From the NCBI RefSeq assembly GCF_007993655.1, contig NZ_CP029077.1, forward strand, positions 174,413 to 238,412: DNA of 64,000 nucleotides. The letters are read 5' to 3'. The stretch is from Candidatus Deianiraea vastatrix (lineage in GTDB: Bacteria > Pseudomonadota > Alphaproteobacteria > Rickettsiales > Deianiraeaceae). Each line of letters starts with the position of its first letter. The stretch's first letter is position 1. The notes beneath the pieces were generated by a model. It ran no database searches and was not told where the DNA came from. It was given only the letters and a program-made list of their open reading frames with translations. The position numbers and the translations under genes were made by a program. Positions 52,767 through 60,610 of this stretch are shown piece by piece.

Positions 52767-53523
52767 TATTTTTACAATGATTATTTTTTATTTTCAAGTC
52801 ATCGCCATAAGGTGGATAAAAAATGCCGATAATCATAAATGGATTTGGGCTTTTACGAATATGCCATTCTCTGCTTGTGCCAAGGAATAAATAAACATCT
52901 CGCTTTTGCATTGCTGTAAAATATTTGTGTCTCAAAATATCTTTGATAAGCTTATAATTATTGCCATAGTGTGTCAAAAGCTTTCTTGTTAATTCGCCAA
53001 TTTCCCAGTCAATAATTTGAAGTCTGCTTATATTTCCTGCATCATCCTCAAACTTATAATAAAATTTGAAAGGAAGTCTATATGTTTCGCATTCAAATTC
53101 TTTGTTTTGCGCGGTTTCAATATGAAAGCTAATTATCTTTGCAGGCTTGAATATGGCAAGTGATGTTTGCTTCTCGGATTTTCTACAATCATATATCAAC
53201 TGAGTTTTACTTGTATAGATATCGTGAAGTAGTAGCTTTTTTCTCAAATACCAGTCTTTTCGTGTATCAATAATTTCAAGTGGATTGATTTCTCCAATGA
53301 TTTTGCAACTCTCTAACCTTGGGTCAGCATTATCCTTCTCAATTTCAACTTCAATCCACTGATACTTTTTATAGCGATGTTCTTTTGTTAAATTCCTAAA
53401 TGGAACTGGATAAAGTCTATGCCATTTGCCTGTCTCATCAATTCCTGCGGTGCAAACCAACTCTCCATATTTTATTGATGGGCAAGGATATGTCTTTGCC
53501 ACTATTAAAATTCGTTTTTTCAT
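52723..53523 (-). CDS. Partner protein of DUF488 gene, unknown
   Basis: A 266-residue protein starting MKKRILIVAKTYPCPSIKYGELVCTAG (ATG 53523; the frame is open further up, but upstream residues run into the recombinase region). Mixed alpha/beta, with a run of aromatic residues (WHRLYPVPF, YQWIEVEI) and two Cys near the C-terminus (NHCKNIAEINLC). It is translationally coupled to the DUF488 gene. I recall no named family and infer only that the two act together. Confidence 0.65.
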   Translation of the reverse strand: MKKRILIVAKTYPCPSIKYGELVCTAGIDETGKWHRLYPVPFRNLTKEHRYKKYQWIEVEIEKDNADPRLESCKIIGEINPLEIIDTRKDWYLRKKLLLHDIYTSKTQLIYDCRKSEKQTSLAIFKPAKIISFHIETAQNKEFECETYRLPFKFYYKFEDDAGNISRLQIIDWEIGELTRKLLTHYGNNYKLIKDILRHKYFTAMQKRDVYLFLGTSREWHIRKSPNPFMIIGIFYPPYGDDLKIKNNHCKNIAEINLCQSHAVQI

Positions 53524-53594
53524 ATATAGGTAATAATTCTTTACTATTCTATAATATATTATTTTCATTTGAGGAAGCACATTTGAAAAAATAA

Positions 53595-53614
53595 TTTTGA
53601 ACACGTGTTCAAAA
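53595..53614. repeat. Perfect palindrome TTTTGAACACGTGTTCAAAA at left end of element 3
   Basis: Same 20-mer as the core at 44715. It lies 1 bp beyond the stop of the element 3 recombinase. On the minus strand it is followed by a U-rich tract (TTATTTTTT), so it could also terminate the recombinase transcript. Confidence 0.9.
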
Positions 53615-53615
53615 A

Positions 53616-55232
53616 TTACGTAGCTGCACATAGCCTATCAATATCAAAATTCATTGTCTTAACTCTACGGGCAAAATTCACCACTCCAGCATAGGATTTA
53701 GTTCGCAGCTTGCTTCCAAAGTGGAGCCAGACTAAGTTTTCCTTATTTTCCAGCACCTCATTGAATGGTTTTCGTAAGGAATAATGTAGGTTTTCGCCTG
53801 ATAAAGATAAGTTCGGAAATAATAAATCTAAAATCTTTCTTTTTCTTCCAATTTCCGAACTCTTGAATAAATCACTTGCTCTAGAACTTATATCTAGTAT
53901 AGTATTAAAGGTGATTTCAAAGATTTTGTCCGATTGATTTAGTTGACTTAGCTTCAATTCAATTTGATGTTTTTCTTCATGTAATTCTTTCTTTGTTTGT
54001 TCAATTTCTTCATATTCATCTGACCTAATAGTCATAGGAATTTGTTTATGTCTTAAAGCTTTTAAACTTTCATCTATTTGAAGCTGCCTTGATGTTAACT
54101 TTTTTAAAGAATCTACATTATCCTTATAATGACTATCAACAAGCTTTTGAAGATTTCTTTTTATCTCAGCAAGCATATCTTTGTCAATAGTCATTTTAGA
54201 TAAAACTTCCATGACTTGAGACTCTACTATTTCTTGCCTTACTTCATGACAATAAGTGCATTCTTTGTTTTTGGTTCTCAAATATCTATATACTCTGCCA
54301 CTTTTCTTGATTTTTGTTTCTCCGCTATACGAAGCACCACAGTGATGACATTTTAATCTTCCATGACAAAAAGTATAAAGTTCTTTTACATTTGATTTTG
54401 GCTTCTTTCTCTTTTTTCCAAAGCGAATCTCCTGACATCTTTCAAAAAGCTCTTCTGTTATAAGCTTTGGATAATTGTGCGGTGTTTTTGTGTCGTATTT
54501 TTTGCTATACAAATAACCACAGTAAAAAGGATTTGATAAATATTGTTCAATGCTACTCATGGAAGGTTTACATCCCTTTTTGCTTGTTAATCCATTTTTA
54601 ATTGCATTTATCCTTGCAATTTCTATTGACATACCATTGCTATAATCAATAAAAAGTTGCTTCATTAAAGGTCCTCTTATTGGGTCGATGTAAACCTCTA
54701 CAGGCTCTCGTTTCTCCTTTTTCTTTTCATGTTTACGCTGTTTGTTGATATACCCAAGAGGAGAATCTCCGCAGAGAACCCCTTCTTTTCTTTTATCATT
54801 AAATACAAATTTAACCCTCTTACCTAAAACTTTCGTTTCCCTTCTTGCCATTAAAGCATTAATCATATACAAGAAATCATCTGAATCTTCGTTTAGAATC
54901 GTGTTTTCTCTTATAGAGTGTATTTCTAGTTTTCCACTCATAACGAGACTTTCGAGTTCTGCAAGAGACTTTAAATCCCTTGGCAATCTATCGACAGCAT
55001 AACATACTAAAGCTACTTGTTTTTGCTTAGATTTTTCAATAAAATTCAGCATTTTTTCAAACTCAGGTCGCTTAGCTTTACTGGCACTTTCCATTATTTG
55101 AATTGGTTCGCAAAGTAATTCAAAACCTTTTTTCTCACAATACTCTTTTGTTGCATTTAATTGAGCTTTTAAAGAATGACCTTCTTCTCCTTGCTCCTTA
55201 GTCGATACTCGACAAAATATTACGGCTTTCAT
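53616..55232 (-). CDS. Large serine recombinase of element 3
   Basis: The 538-residue recombinase has CRVST (nucleophile Ser10), VDRLPRD, a recombinase domain (about 155-265), zinc ribbon CHHCGASY...CTYC (about 290-325), coiled coil (about 350-430) and an intact tail beyond the VWLHF segment. It is closest to the element 2 enzyme by motif and length. A truncated recombinase lies 46 bp upstream in the same direction. Its 3' end is the presumed left border of element 3. Confidence 0.95.
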   Translation of the reverse strand: MKAVIFCRVSTKEQGEEGHSLKAQLNATKEYCEKKGFELLCEPIQIMESASKAKRPEFEKMLNFIEKSKQKQVALVCYAVDRLPRDLKSLAELESLVMSGKLEIHSIRENTILNEDSDDFLYMINALMARRETKVLGKRVKFVFNDKRKEGVLCGDSPLGYINKQRKHEKKKEKREPVEVYIDPIRGPLMKQLFIDYSNGMSIEIARINAIKNGLTSKKGCKPSMSSIEQYLSNPFYCGYLYSKKYDTKTPHNYPKLITEELFERCQEIRFGKKRKKPKSNVKELYTFCHGRLKCHHCGASYSGETKIKKSGRVYRYLRTKNKECTYCHEVRQEIVESQVMEVLSKMTIDKDMLAEIKRNLQKLVDSHYKDNVDSLKKLTSRQLQIDESLKALRHKQIPMTIRSDEYEEIEQTKKELHEEKHQIELKLSQLNQSDKIFEITFNTILDISSRASDLFKSSEIGRKRKILDLLFPNLSLSGENLHYSLRKPFNEVLENKENLVWLHFGSKLRTKSYAGVVNFARRVKTMNFDIDRLCAAT

Positions 55233-55278
55233 ATATAAAACAAATAATTTACTAAATAATAATTATACTAATATAAAA

Positions 55279-56061
55279 TTAAATTTTCTTAATCAACCTT
55301 TCTTTTGATTGAAGAATTTTCTGACATTTATTAAAAATTTCTTCTGGAATTAATTTCTCATATTTATGTGGATAAAATTTATCATGTTTTTTGATATACA
55401 TTTTTCCGCAATAAAAAGGATTTTTAAGAATATTTAAAATTACTCTTCTTGATAAAGTAAATTTTTTGGATATGTCATTTAATTTTTCACCAGTTAAAAA
55501 TGAAACAAGAATTTCTAAAACAATACTAGCTTGAATTTCATCAAGCACAATATCTTTCTTGCCATTTTCAAGAGTAATGTTTTTATAACCAAACGGAGCT
55601 TTTCCAATCCATTCGCCATTTTGAAGTTTGGATTGGAAGACTATTTTGACTTTTTTTGATAAATTTTCTGAATATCTCAAAGACATCAAGGCGTTAAGTT
55701 GATATAAAAAGTTATCATTTTTGATACAAATCAGCTCAAGTTTATTACTTTTTATCAATTCATTTATATAAGAAATTTCTTTAAAATTTCTATGCATTCT
55801 ATCAATCGAATCACACACTAAAATCATCTTAGTTTTTTGCTTCTTGATAAAATCAATCATTCTAAAGAACTCTTTCTGACCCATTGTTTTTGAGCTTTCT
55901 ACAACAGAAAACTCCTTTACAATTTCAAGGTTTTTCTGCCTACAATATTCTTGTAAACGAGAAACTTGGGTGTTTAATGAATATCCTTCATTTCTTTGAG
56001 TTGAAGAAGACACTCTTGCAAAAATTATAGCTTTTTGCGGGCATTTTTTTGAACTAGTCAT
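55279..56061 (-). pseudogene. Truncated serine recombinase
   Basis: 260 residues only: the catalytic domain (FARVSSS, nucleophile Ser18; CDSIDRMHRN) and the recombinase domain ending EEIFNKCQKIL. Zinc ribbon, coiled coil and C-terminal tail (about 250 residues) are missing compared with the other three. It starts 15 bp after the Rep-like gene, exactly the spacing of the element 1 recombinase, so it was the original partner of Rep-2. It is probably a remnant, though a catalytic fragment could still be made. Confidence 0.75.
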
Positions 56062-56076
56062 ATAAAAAAAATAAAA

Positions 56077-57165
56077 TTAACAAAACATATCACTAAGCCT
56101 TAGTCTTTCAAAGCGATCAACTGACCGAGTGATATTCTGGAAAACCGAGTACATTGGACTTTCGGTTAAAATTTCGTAAAGCAGGTTTATATCTCTAACC
56201 TTTTTATATAGAGATGGACATTCCGTTTTAAGCTTTCGCATTCCGTGAGTATTTGCGTATTTTATCGAATAAACCAATTCAAAAGCATCCCTTGTTGAAA
56301 AACCTTGATTAATGAGATTATTTTTAATATTTTCCTCGTCATTTTTGCCAAAAATTGGAACTAGACAGGTGTTGTTTATAATCTGCCAATAATGACCGCA
56401 AACTCGCCTTGCAATTTCTTTTCTAAATAGATTTCTGAATGTAAATTCGGATATGTTAATGTTTAGCTTTGGAAAAATCTCTTTAAGTTTATCCATTTCA
56501 TTGAATCTGAACTCCATTCTGAAAAGTTGTTTGTCTTTCAAGTGATTAAAAAGTTCTGTTTGTGATTGGTTTTCTTTCTTCTCCTCGCCTCTTAATGAGA
56601 AATGTTCCTTTATTTTGTCATAAAAACAACATTCGTATCTTTTTGAATAAAATCTTATCAATTGACCATCGTTTTTAAATCTTTCCCTTGACGATTCAAG
56701 TTTTTTATAAATATCTGCTTTATGAATTATATTAATGACATCTAGGCAATTCCCGTAATTTGTAATATCAATATTCTTGCTATAATGAATTTTTGAAGTT
56801 TTTGCATTTATTAAGTTCTTTCTTTCAATATTAACAGACATTTCAAAAAGCCTTTGCGAAAGAATATCAACTAAAGACTCAAAATCTTCATCATCAAGCT
56901 CATCAATGTTGTTTGAAAGCAAAAGCTTTGGAGCTGAAAATTCAACGAATAAACAAATTCCATAGCCATAATCAAACTTTATTTTAAGCAATGTTAATTT
57001 CGGTTTATAAATTCCATTTTTCTTGTCTTCTTCTGTTGCATTTTTATAACATCTTTCATTTTCATTTCTGCCGTTGAAAATTCTATGTGCAGAAGGGGTA
57101 AAAGCGTTATAATCCAAAATTCTGAAATTGGAATTTTCAAACATTAATATTATTGTATCTATCAT
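56077..57165 (-). CDS. Phage/plasmid rolling-circle Rep-like protein (element 3)
   Basis: A 362-residue paralogue, clearly diverged, of the protein at 19099. Shared features are the MIDTI start, LSNNIDEL/FFENNIEEL segment, SKIHYSKNIDI (SRIDFSKNI in element 1) and IRFYSKRYECCFYDKIKE (IRFFTKKYHVVIYDKIAE), then a basic FRMEFRFNEM segment. The conserved order and spacing with SpoVG (29-bp overlap) and recombinase (15-bp gap) support the same role. Rep assignment is tentative as above. Confidence 0.55.
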   Translation of the reverse strand: MIDTIILMFENSNFRILDYNAFTPSAHRIFNGRNENERCYKNATEEDKKNGIYKPKLTLLKIKFDYGYGICLFVEFSAPKLLLSNNIDELDDEDFESLVDILSQRLFEMSVNIERKNLINAKTSKIHYSKNIDITNYGNCLDVINIIHKADIYKKLESSRERFKNDGQLIRFYSKRYECCFYDKIKEHFSLRGEEKKENQSQTELFNHLKDKQLFRMEFRFNEMDKLKEIFPKLNINISEFTFRNLFRKEIARRVCGHYWQIINNTCLVPIFGKNDEENIKNNLINQGFSTRDAFELVYSIKYANTHGMRKLKTECPSLYKKVRDINLLYEILTESPMYSVFQNITRSVDRFERLRLSDMFC

Positions 57166-57442
57166 AAACTTTACTCATTACAGTTTTAACCACTTGAAAA
57201 ATTGCCTCTTCGATTTGCTTTGAGACTTCTTTTGTTATTGGATGAAAGAGATTAAATCCATCTTTCTTTGTTGGATATGTTAAGCGAAAATCATTCGTTC
57301 CAAACTTTCTATAAACTCCAATTCCTGAAAGATATATGCTTTCGTTTATCACCAAACTCGCAAATCCAATTAAACCCTCTTGAGGTTTTATAAGGTTAAT
57401 TTTAACCTCGCTAATACTAATTTTCTCCATTTTCATAATCAT
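57137..57442 (-). CDS. SpoVG-like protein (element 3)
   Basis: The 101-residue third paralogue: VKINLIKPQEGLIGFASLVINE, IYLSGIGVYRK, RLTYPTK and FHPITKEVSKQIEEAIFQVV. It overlaps the 58-residue gene upstream by 26 bp and the Rep-like gene downstream. The shared PQEGLIGFAS/PQNGLIGFAN block makes it closer to the element 1 copy than to element 2. Confidence 0.75.
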   Translation of the reverse strand: MIMKMEKISISEVKINLIKPQEGLIGFASLVINESIYLSGIGVYRKFGTNDFRLTYPTKKDGFNLFHPITKEVSKQIEEAIFQVVKTVMSKVYDRYNNINV

Positions 57443-57593
57443 AATCTTTTATCACTTCATTGTTTTTGAGAAAAATCTTGCCATTCATGTCGGTTTGAAA
57501 AAGTTCAAAAAGAAGCTCTGCGATTTTAGACGCAGCTTCCCCTTTGCTCATTTGCTCATTTTGATTCGCAATGTTAGAGTCAAAGGACGACAT
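57417..57593 (-). CDS. Small helical protein preceding SpoVG (element 3)
   Basis: A 58-residue frame from ATG 57593 (MSSFDSNIANQNEQMSKGEAASKIAELLFELFQ) to TAG 57417, overlapping the SpoVG-like start. Same position, size and helical character as the small genes at 20508 and 33471; annotation pipelines with a 60-residue cut-off would miss it. Confidence 0.6.
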   Translation of the reverse strand: MSSFDSNIANQNEQMSKGEAASKIAELLFELFQTDMNGKIFLKNNEVIKDYDYENGEN

Positions 57594-57704
57594 ATAACCA
57601 CAAGAATTTAATCTGTAGTTATAATGAGTGATATAATTCTATTGAACCATATGAGATAACGGATTTATAACGAGTGATAAAACGATTTATTTTCGTTTTA
57701 TTTA

Positions 57705-58493
57705 TTAATATTTGTTAATTTGTCCTCTTGGACCTCTATATTTTGGTCTTCCTTGTTTATTCATGTTTTTTTCTTTTCTAACTTCTTTGCCTATTTTTTG
57801 TATTATAGTTTTAGAAAGTGTTGGATAATTTGGTTTTAACTTGTTATAAATCTCAATTTCAAGCTCTTCTTTATTGTTGTAATCAACTGGATGCTCTGTG
57901 TAATGTGATTCATATTCATTTCTTATAGCTACTTTTGATGGTATCTTTGAATGATTTTTTGGTTCAGTAGTAATTGATATTAATTCCTTATTTACAGGAC
58001 TTTTTGCATTATAAATTGCATTACTAACATTCGTAATCATACCAAACTCTCTATTCTCTCTTAACAATTCATTTAAAATTACAGGTTTTTCTATATCTTC
58101 AATAAGCAATTTATACATTTCATTTTGATTATTTAAAATCTTACTCAATTCAATCTTTTTATCTTTACTTTCATTAAAAAGCCTTAGATTATCATTTATC
58201 GTCTGCAAAAGATAACAATTTCTTTGTGTTTTTGCTTGAATTGTAAGCTCCTTGCCAATTTTAATAAAGTACATTCCAGCTTCTTTTAAATTTGTATTAT
58301 CTCTGCATGAAAGAATATTTAAAACATATTCAACTTCATCCTCTTTACATTCAATATCATCAATAAAAGCTAAAAACTGCGGAGCTTCTTTTATCCATCC
58401 GCCTTGATGTTTGGAACTTACATAAATAGAATGATTTTGCAGTCTGTTTGTTAGATAGTTAATTATAACAAGGAATTTCTCAAAACTTAAGAT
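57705..58493 (-). CDS. Element backbone protein with shared N-terminal domain (element 3), start codon unclear
   Basis: From ATG 58274 the protein has 189 residues, but the frame is open to 58508 and this extension encodes a domain shared with the 20844 protein (SKHQGGWIKEAPQFLAFI versus SKHQ...APQFSFSI) and with 33790. The homologous start falls on ATC at 58493, not ATG/GTG/TTG; a strong Shine-Dalgarno (GGAGG) instead precedes an ATG followed at once by TAG (58501-58506, minus strand). The protein may use a non-standard start, be frameshifted, or be made only from 58274. The C-terminus is basic (KQGRPKYRGPRG), suggesting nucleic-acid binding. Confidence 0.5.
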   Translation of the reverse strand: MLSFEKFLVIINYLTNRLQNHSIYVSSKHQGGWIKEAPQFLAFIDDIECKEDEVEYVLNILSCRDNTNLKEAGMYFIKIGKELTIQAKTQRNCYLLQTINDNLRLFNESKDKKIELSKILNNQNEMYKLLIEDIEKPVILNELLRENREFGMITNVSNAIYNAKSPVNKELISITTEPKNHSKIPSKVAIRNEYESHYTEHPVDYNNKEELEIEIYNKLKPNYPTLSKTIIQKIGKEVRKEKNMNKQGRPKYRGPRGQINKY

Positions 58494-59207
58494 ATTTTTA
58501 CTACATCTTTATCCTCCTTATAAAGGATATATTATAAAATTCATTCAAATTTTTTCGTCAAGTAAAATTTTGAAAAATATTCATAACTTTTGAAAAACTT
58601 TTCACTTTAACTTATTGATATATGAAGATATAAAAACATCAATGTTTGATTTGTTATTTCTTGTTTTAGATTGGGTTTTTATGTCTACAATAATCTATAT
58701 GATAACCCTTTAAATTTTTAAATTTTTTTGTTAAGTAAATTTAATAAAAACTGTCATTTTATGCAATAAAATTGAAGTTGGATATTATAACCATTTGAAA
58801 ATGATTGTTAAGCAGGAATATTGACGATAAAAAATAAATGGTTATAATCATTTTGCCATTTTATTAAATATAATAGAGATTTGTTTTTATATTTCTTAAG
58901 TTTTTGGCTATATAAACTTATTTTAAAATAATACAATATTTAAAATAATCGCCACAAATAGCAGTTATTATGATATTAATTTAATATTTTTTGTAAAGTT
59001 AGATTTTTTATATTATGCCTTCAGACTTCTTTAATTCTACTTCTTCTTTTAACCAATAAATCTAGTATTCATAAGGGTTTTGGAGTCTTTTATATCAATT
59101 ATGATATTTCTTTTTCTGTGCTAATTTCATGACTACAATAAATTTAAAGGTTTATCATAATTTTTTCCATTTTAGGCTTTTATTTGATATGTTTTTATAG
59201 AAATGAT
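58494..59207. other. Non-coding region of element 3
   Basis: 714 bp without a credible gene, over 75% A+T. It contains a good minus-strand promoter (TTGACG, 19 bp, TATAAT, about 58523-58553), a 13-bp inverted repeat (58784-58796 and 58836-58848), a 19-bp inverted repeat (58699-58717 and 59140-59158, one mismatch) and one copy of the 20-bp near-palindrome (59062-59081, CTAGTATTCATAAGGGTTTT). It occupies the place of the non-coding regions of elements 1 and 2 but shares only the 20-bp motif with them. Confidence 0.55.
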
Positions 59208-59771
59208 TTATTTTTTGTTGTTTTTTAAGGTGCAACTGTTTCTCTCTTCTTTATCAAGCTTCATATTGTCAAAATAACACTCTGAAATGTCTTTCTCGTT
59301 AATCTTCCAAAGCTTTTTAAATCTTTTCTTTAATGTGTTTACATCTTTTTCACTATCAAATATATTACAATCTTCAGCATTCTTATTTGCTGCGGAATAA
59401 GTCCAATTAAAACTTCCTTCAATTGCCTTTTGATTATCAAATATAGCAAACTTGTGATGCATTATTCTGTCTTTTGAATGAATTTTAATATCAAATCCTG
59501 CATCGTGAAGAAGTTTAACCTTAGATGACTTCCCGAATGCTTGAATGCTATCGGTTAGAATTCTTATTTTAACATTCCTGTCTTTTGCTTTTATTAATTG
59601 GTTAATGATGTTAAGGTTGTTGATTGAGTAAACTGCTATGTCTATTGAGTTTTGAGAGTTATTAATAAGTTTTATTACTTCTTTTTCGCATTTGTTGGTA
59701 AAGGTTATTTGGGCATGGGAGTTGATTGGGTTGAGGAGCAGAAATAGTGTTATTACATAATTTTTGAACAT
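59208..59771 (-). CDS. Exported phospholipase D-type nuclease, copy 2
   Basis: The 187-residue protein has a signal peptide (MFKNYVITLFLLLNPINSHA) and one HKD motif, MHHKFAIFD then EGSFNWTYSAANKN. It is a paralogue of 36003 with the same layout and is expected in the periplasm or medium as a DNase of the Nuc family. It overlaps the upstream membrane-protein gene by 19 bp and is the last gene of that two-gene operon. Confidence 0.85.
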   Translation of the reverse strand: MFKNYVITLFLLLNPINSHAQITFTNKCEKEVIKLINNSQNSIDIAVYSINNLNIINQLIKAKDRNVKIRILTDSIQAFGKSSKVKLLHDAGFDIKIHSKDRIMHHKFAIFDNQKAIEGSFNWTYSAANKNAEDCNIFDSEKDVNTLKKRFKKLWKINEKDISECYFDNMKLDKEERNSCTLKNNKK

Positions 59772-60427
59772 AATGAATATAGCATATAGTTTTTTTCTTT
59801 TTCACAATCTTTTTTTATTATTTTTTTAAATTCCATCGATAAATTATCAATTGTTGCATGTTTCCATATATCCGGATAATTATTGCAATTATACTTTTCA
59901 ATATCAGTAGTCCACCAAGTTGCTTCAAAGGCTACAACATTCTTTACAGGCTCGTTATTTCCGTAAGAATCGCTTACAACAAATGCACCGTCTTGAAAAA
60001 CTCCTTTTATATTCACTTTAAATACTCCTGTTTCAGATATAGCATATTTTAAAGCATCGCAAATTTCACCGTTAATTTGTAAGTTAAAAGCAGGCATTTT
60101 GTCTTTAATATAATATTTACTAATTTCATACTTTAAGTCTACAATATTTGATTTGCTATTAATATTTTTTACAAAACTCGGTTCTGATATTTTTTTCATT
60201 TTTTCATCAACTTTAAATGTATCTGATATAAAAATATAACCAATTAAAACAATAGCAATGGCTATTTTTGTTTTTACTATATCTCTATATCCGCCATTCT
60301 TTTTAATTTGTTTCTTTTCTTCTTCGGTTAATTCACTTTCAAGCTTTCCTCTTCGCAATGAAATCAAAAGGATTGTTAAAATAACTAATGATAAACCATA
60401 TCTTAAAATGCTCATTAAAATTTCCAT
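59753..60427 (-). CDS. Membrane protein divergent from XRE5
   Basis: 224 residues from ATG 60427 (MEILMSILRYGLSLVILTILL). Two membrane helices (about 5-22 and 55-75) flank a charged cytoplasmic loop; a C-terminal extracytoplasmic domain of about 145 residues contains Cys residues. Unknown family. An ATG-TGA minimal frame (60441-60446, minus strand) lies 19 nt upstream, with promoter TTGATT-17-TATAAA about 70 nt upstream. It is co-translated with the exported nuclease. Confidence 0.6.
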   Translation of the reverse strand: MEILMSILRYGLSLVILTILLISLRRGKLESELTEEEKKQIKKNGGYRDIVKTKIAIAIVLIGYIFISDTFKVDEKMKKISEPSFVKNINSKSNIVDLKYEISKYYIKDKMPAFNLQINGEICDALKYAISETGVFKVNIKGVFQDGAFVVSDSYGNNEPVKNVVAFEATWWTTDIEKYNCNNYPDIWKHATIDNLSMEFKKIIKKDCEKEKNYMLYSLCSKIM

Positions 60428-60610
60428 ATTTATAAAATCATCACATTTTTTATACCAAATCAAAATAGGTTAATATAATACTATCAACTCATTTTCCTAA
60501 TTTATAATTAGAGTAAAAATAAAAATCAAGTGAATTTCCTAATTTGTCGTGGGTGGTTTAATGTGTTTTTCATCATTTAATCGTATTACTATTTAGTTTT
60601 CATTAAATTT

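Noticed and set aside
44715-53614. ACACGTGT palindromes as ParB parS sites
   Set aside because: They share only the central CACGTG with the parS consensus, the outer bases differ, and no parA/parB genes are in the window.
17533-58500. Retron or other reverse-transcriptase system using the non-coding hairpins
   Set aside because: No reverse transcriptase motif (YADD/YxDD with flanking domains) is encoded in the window.
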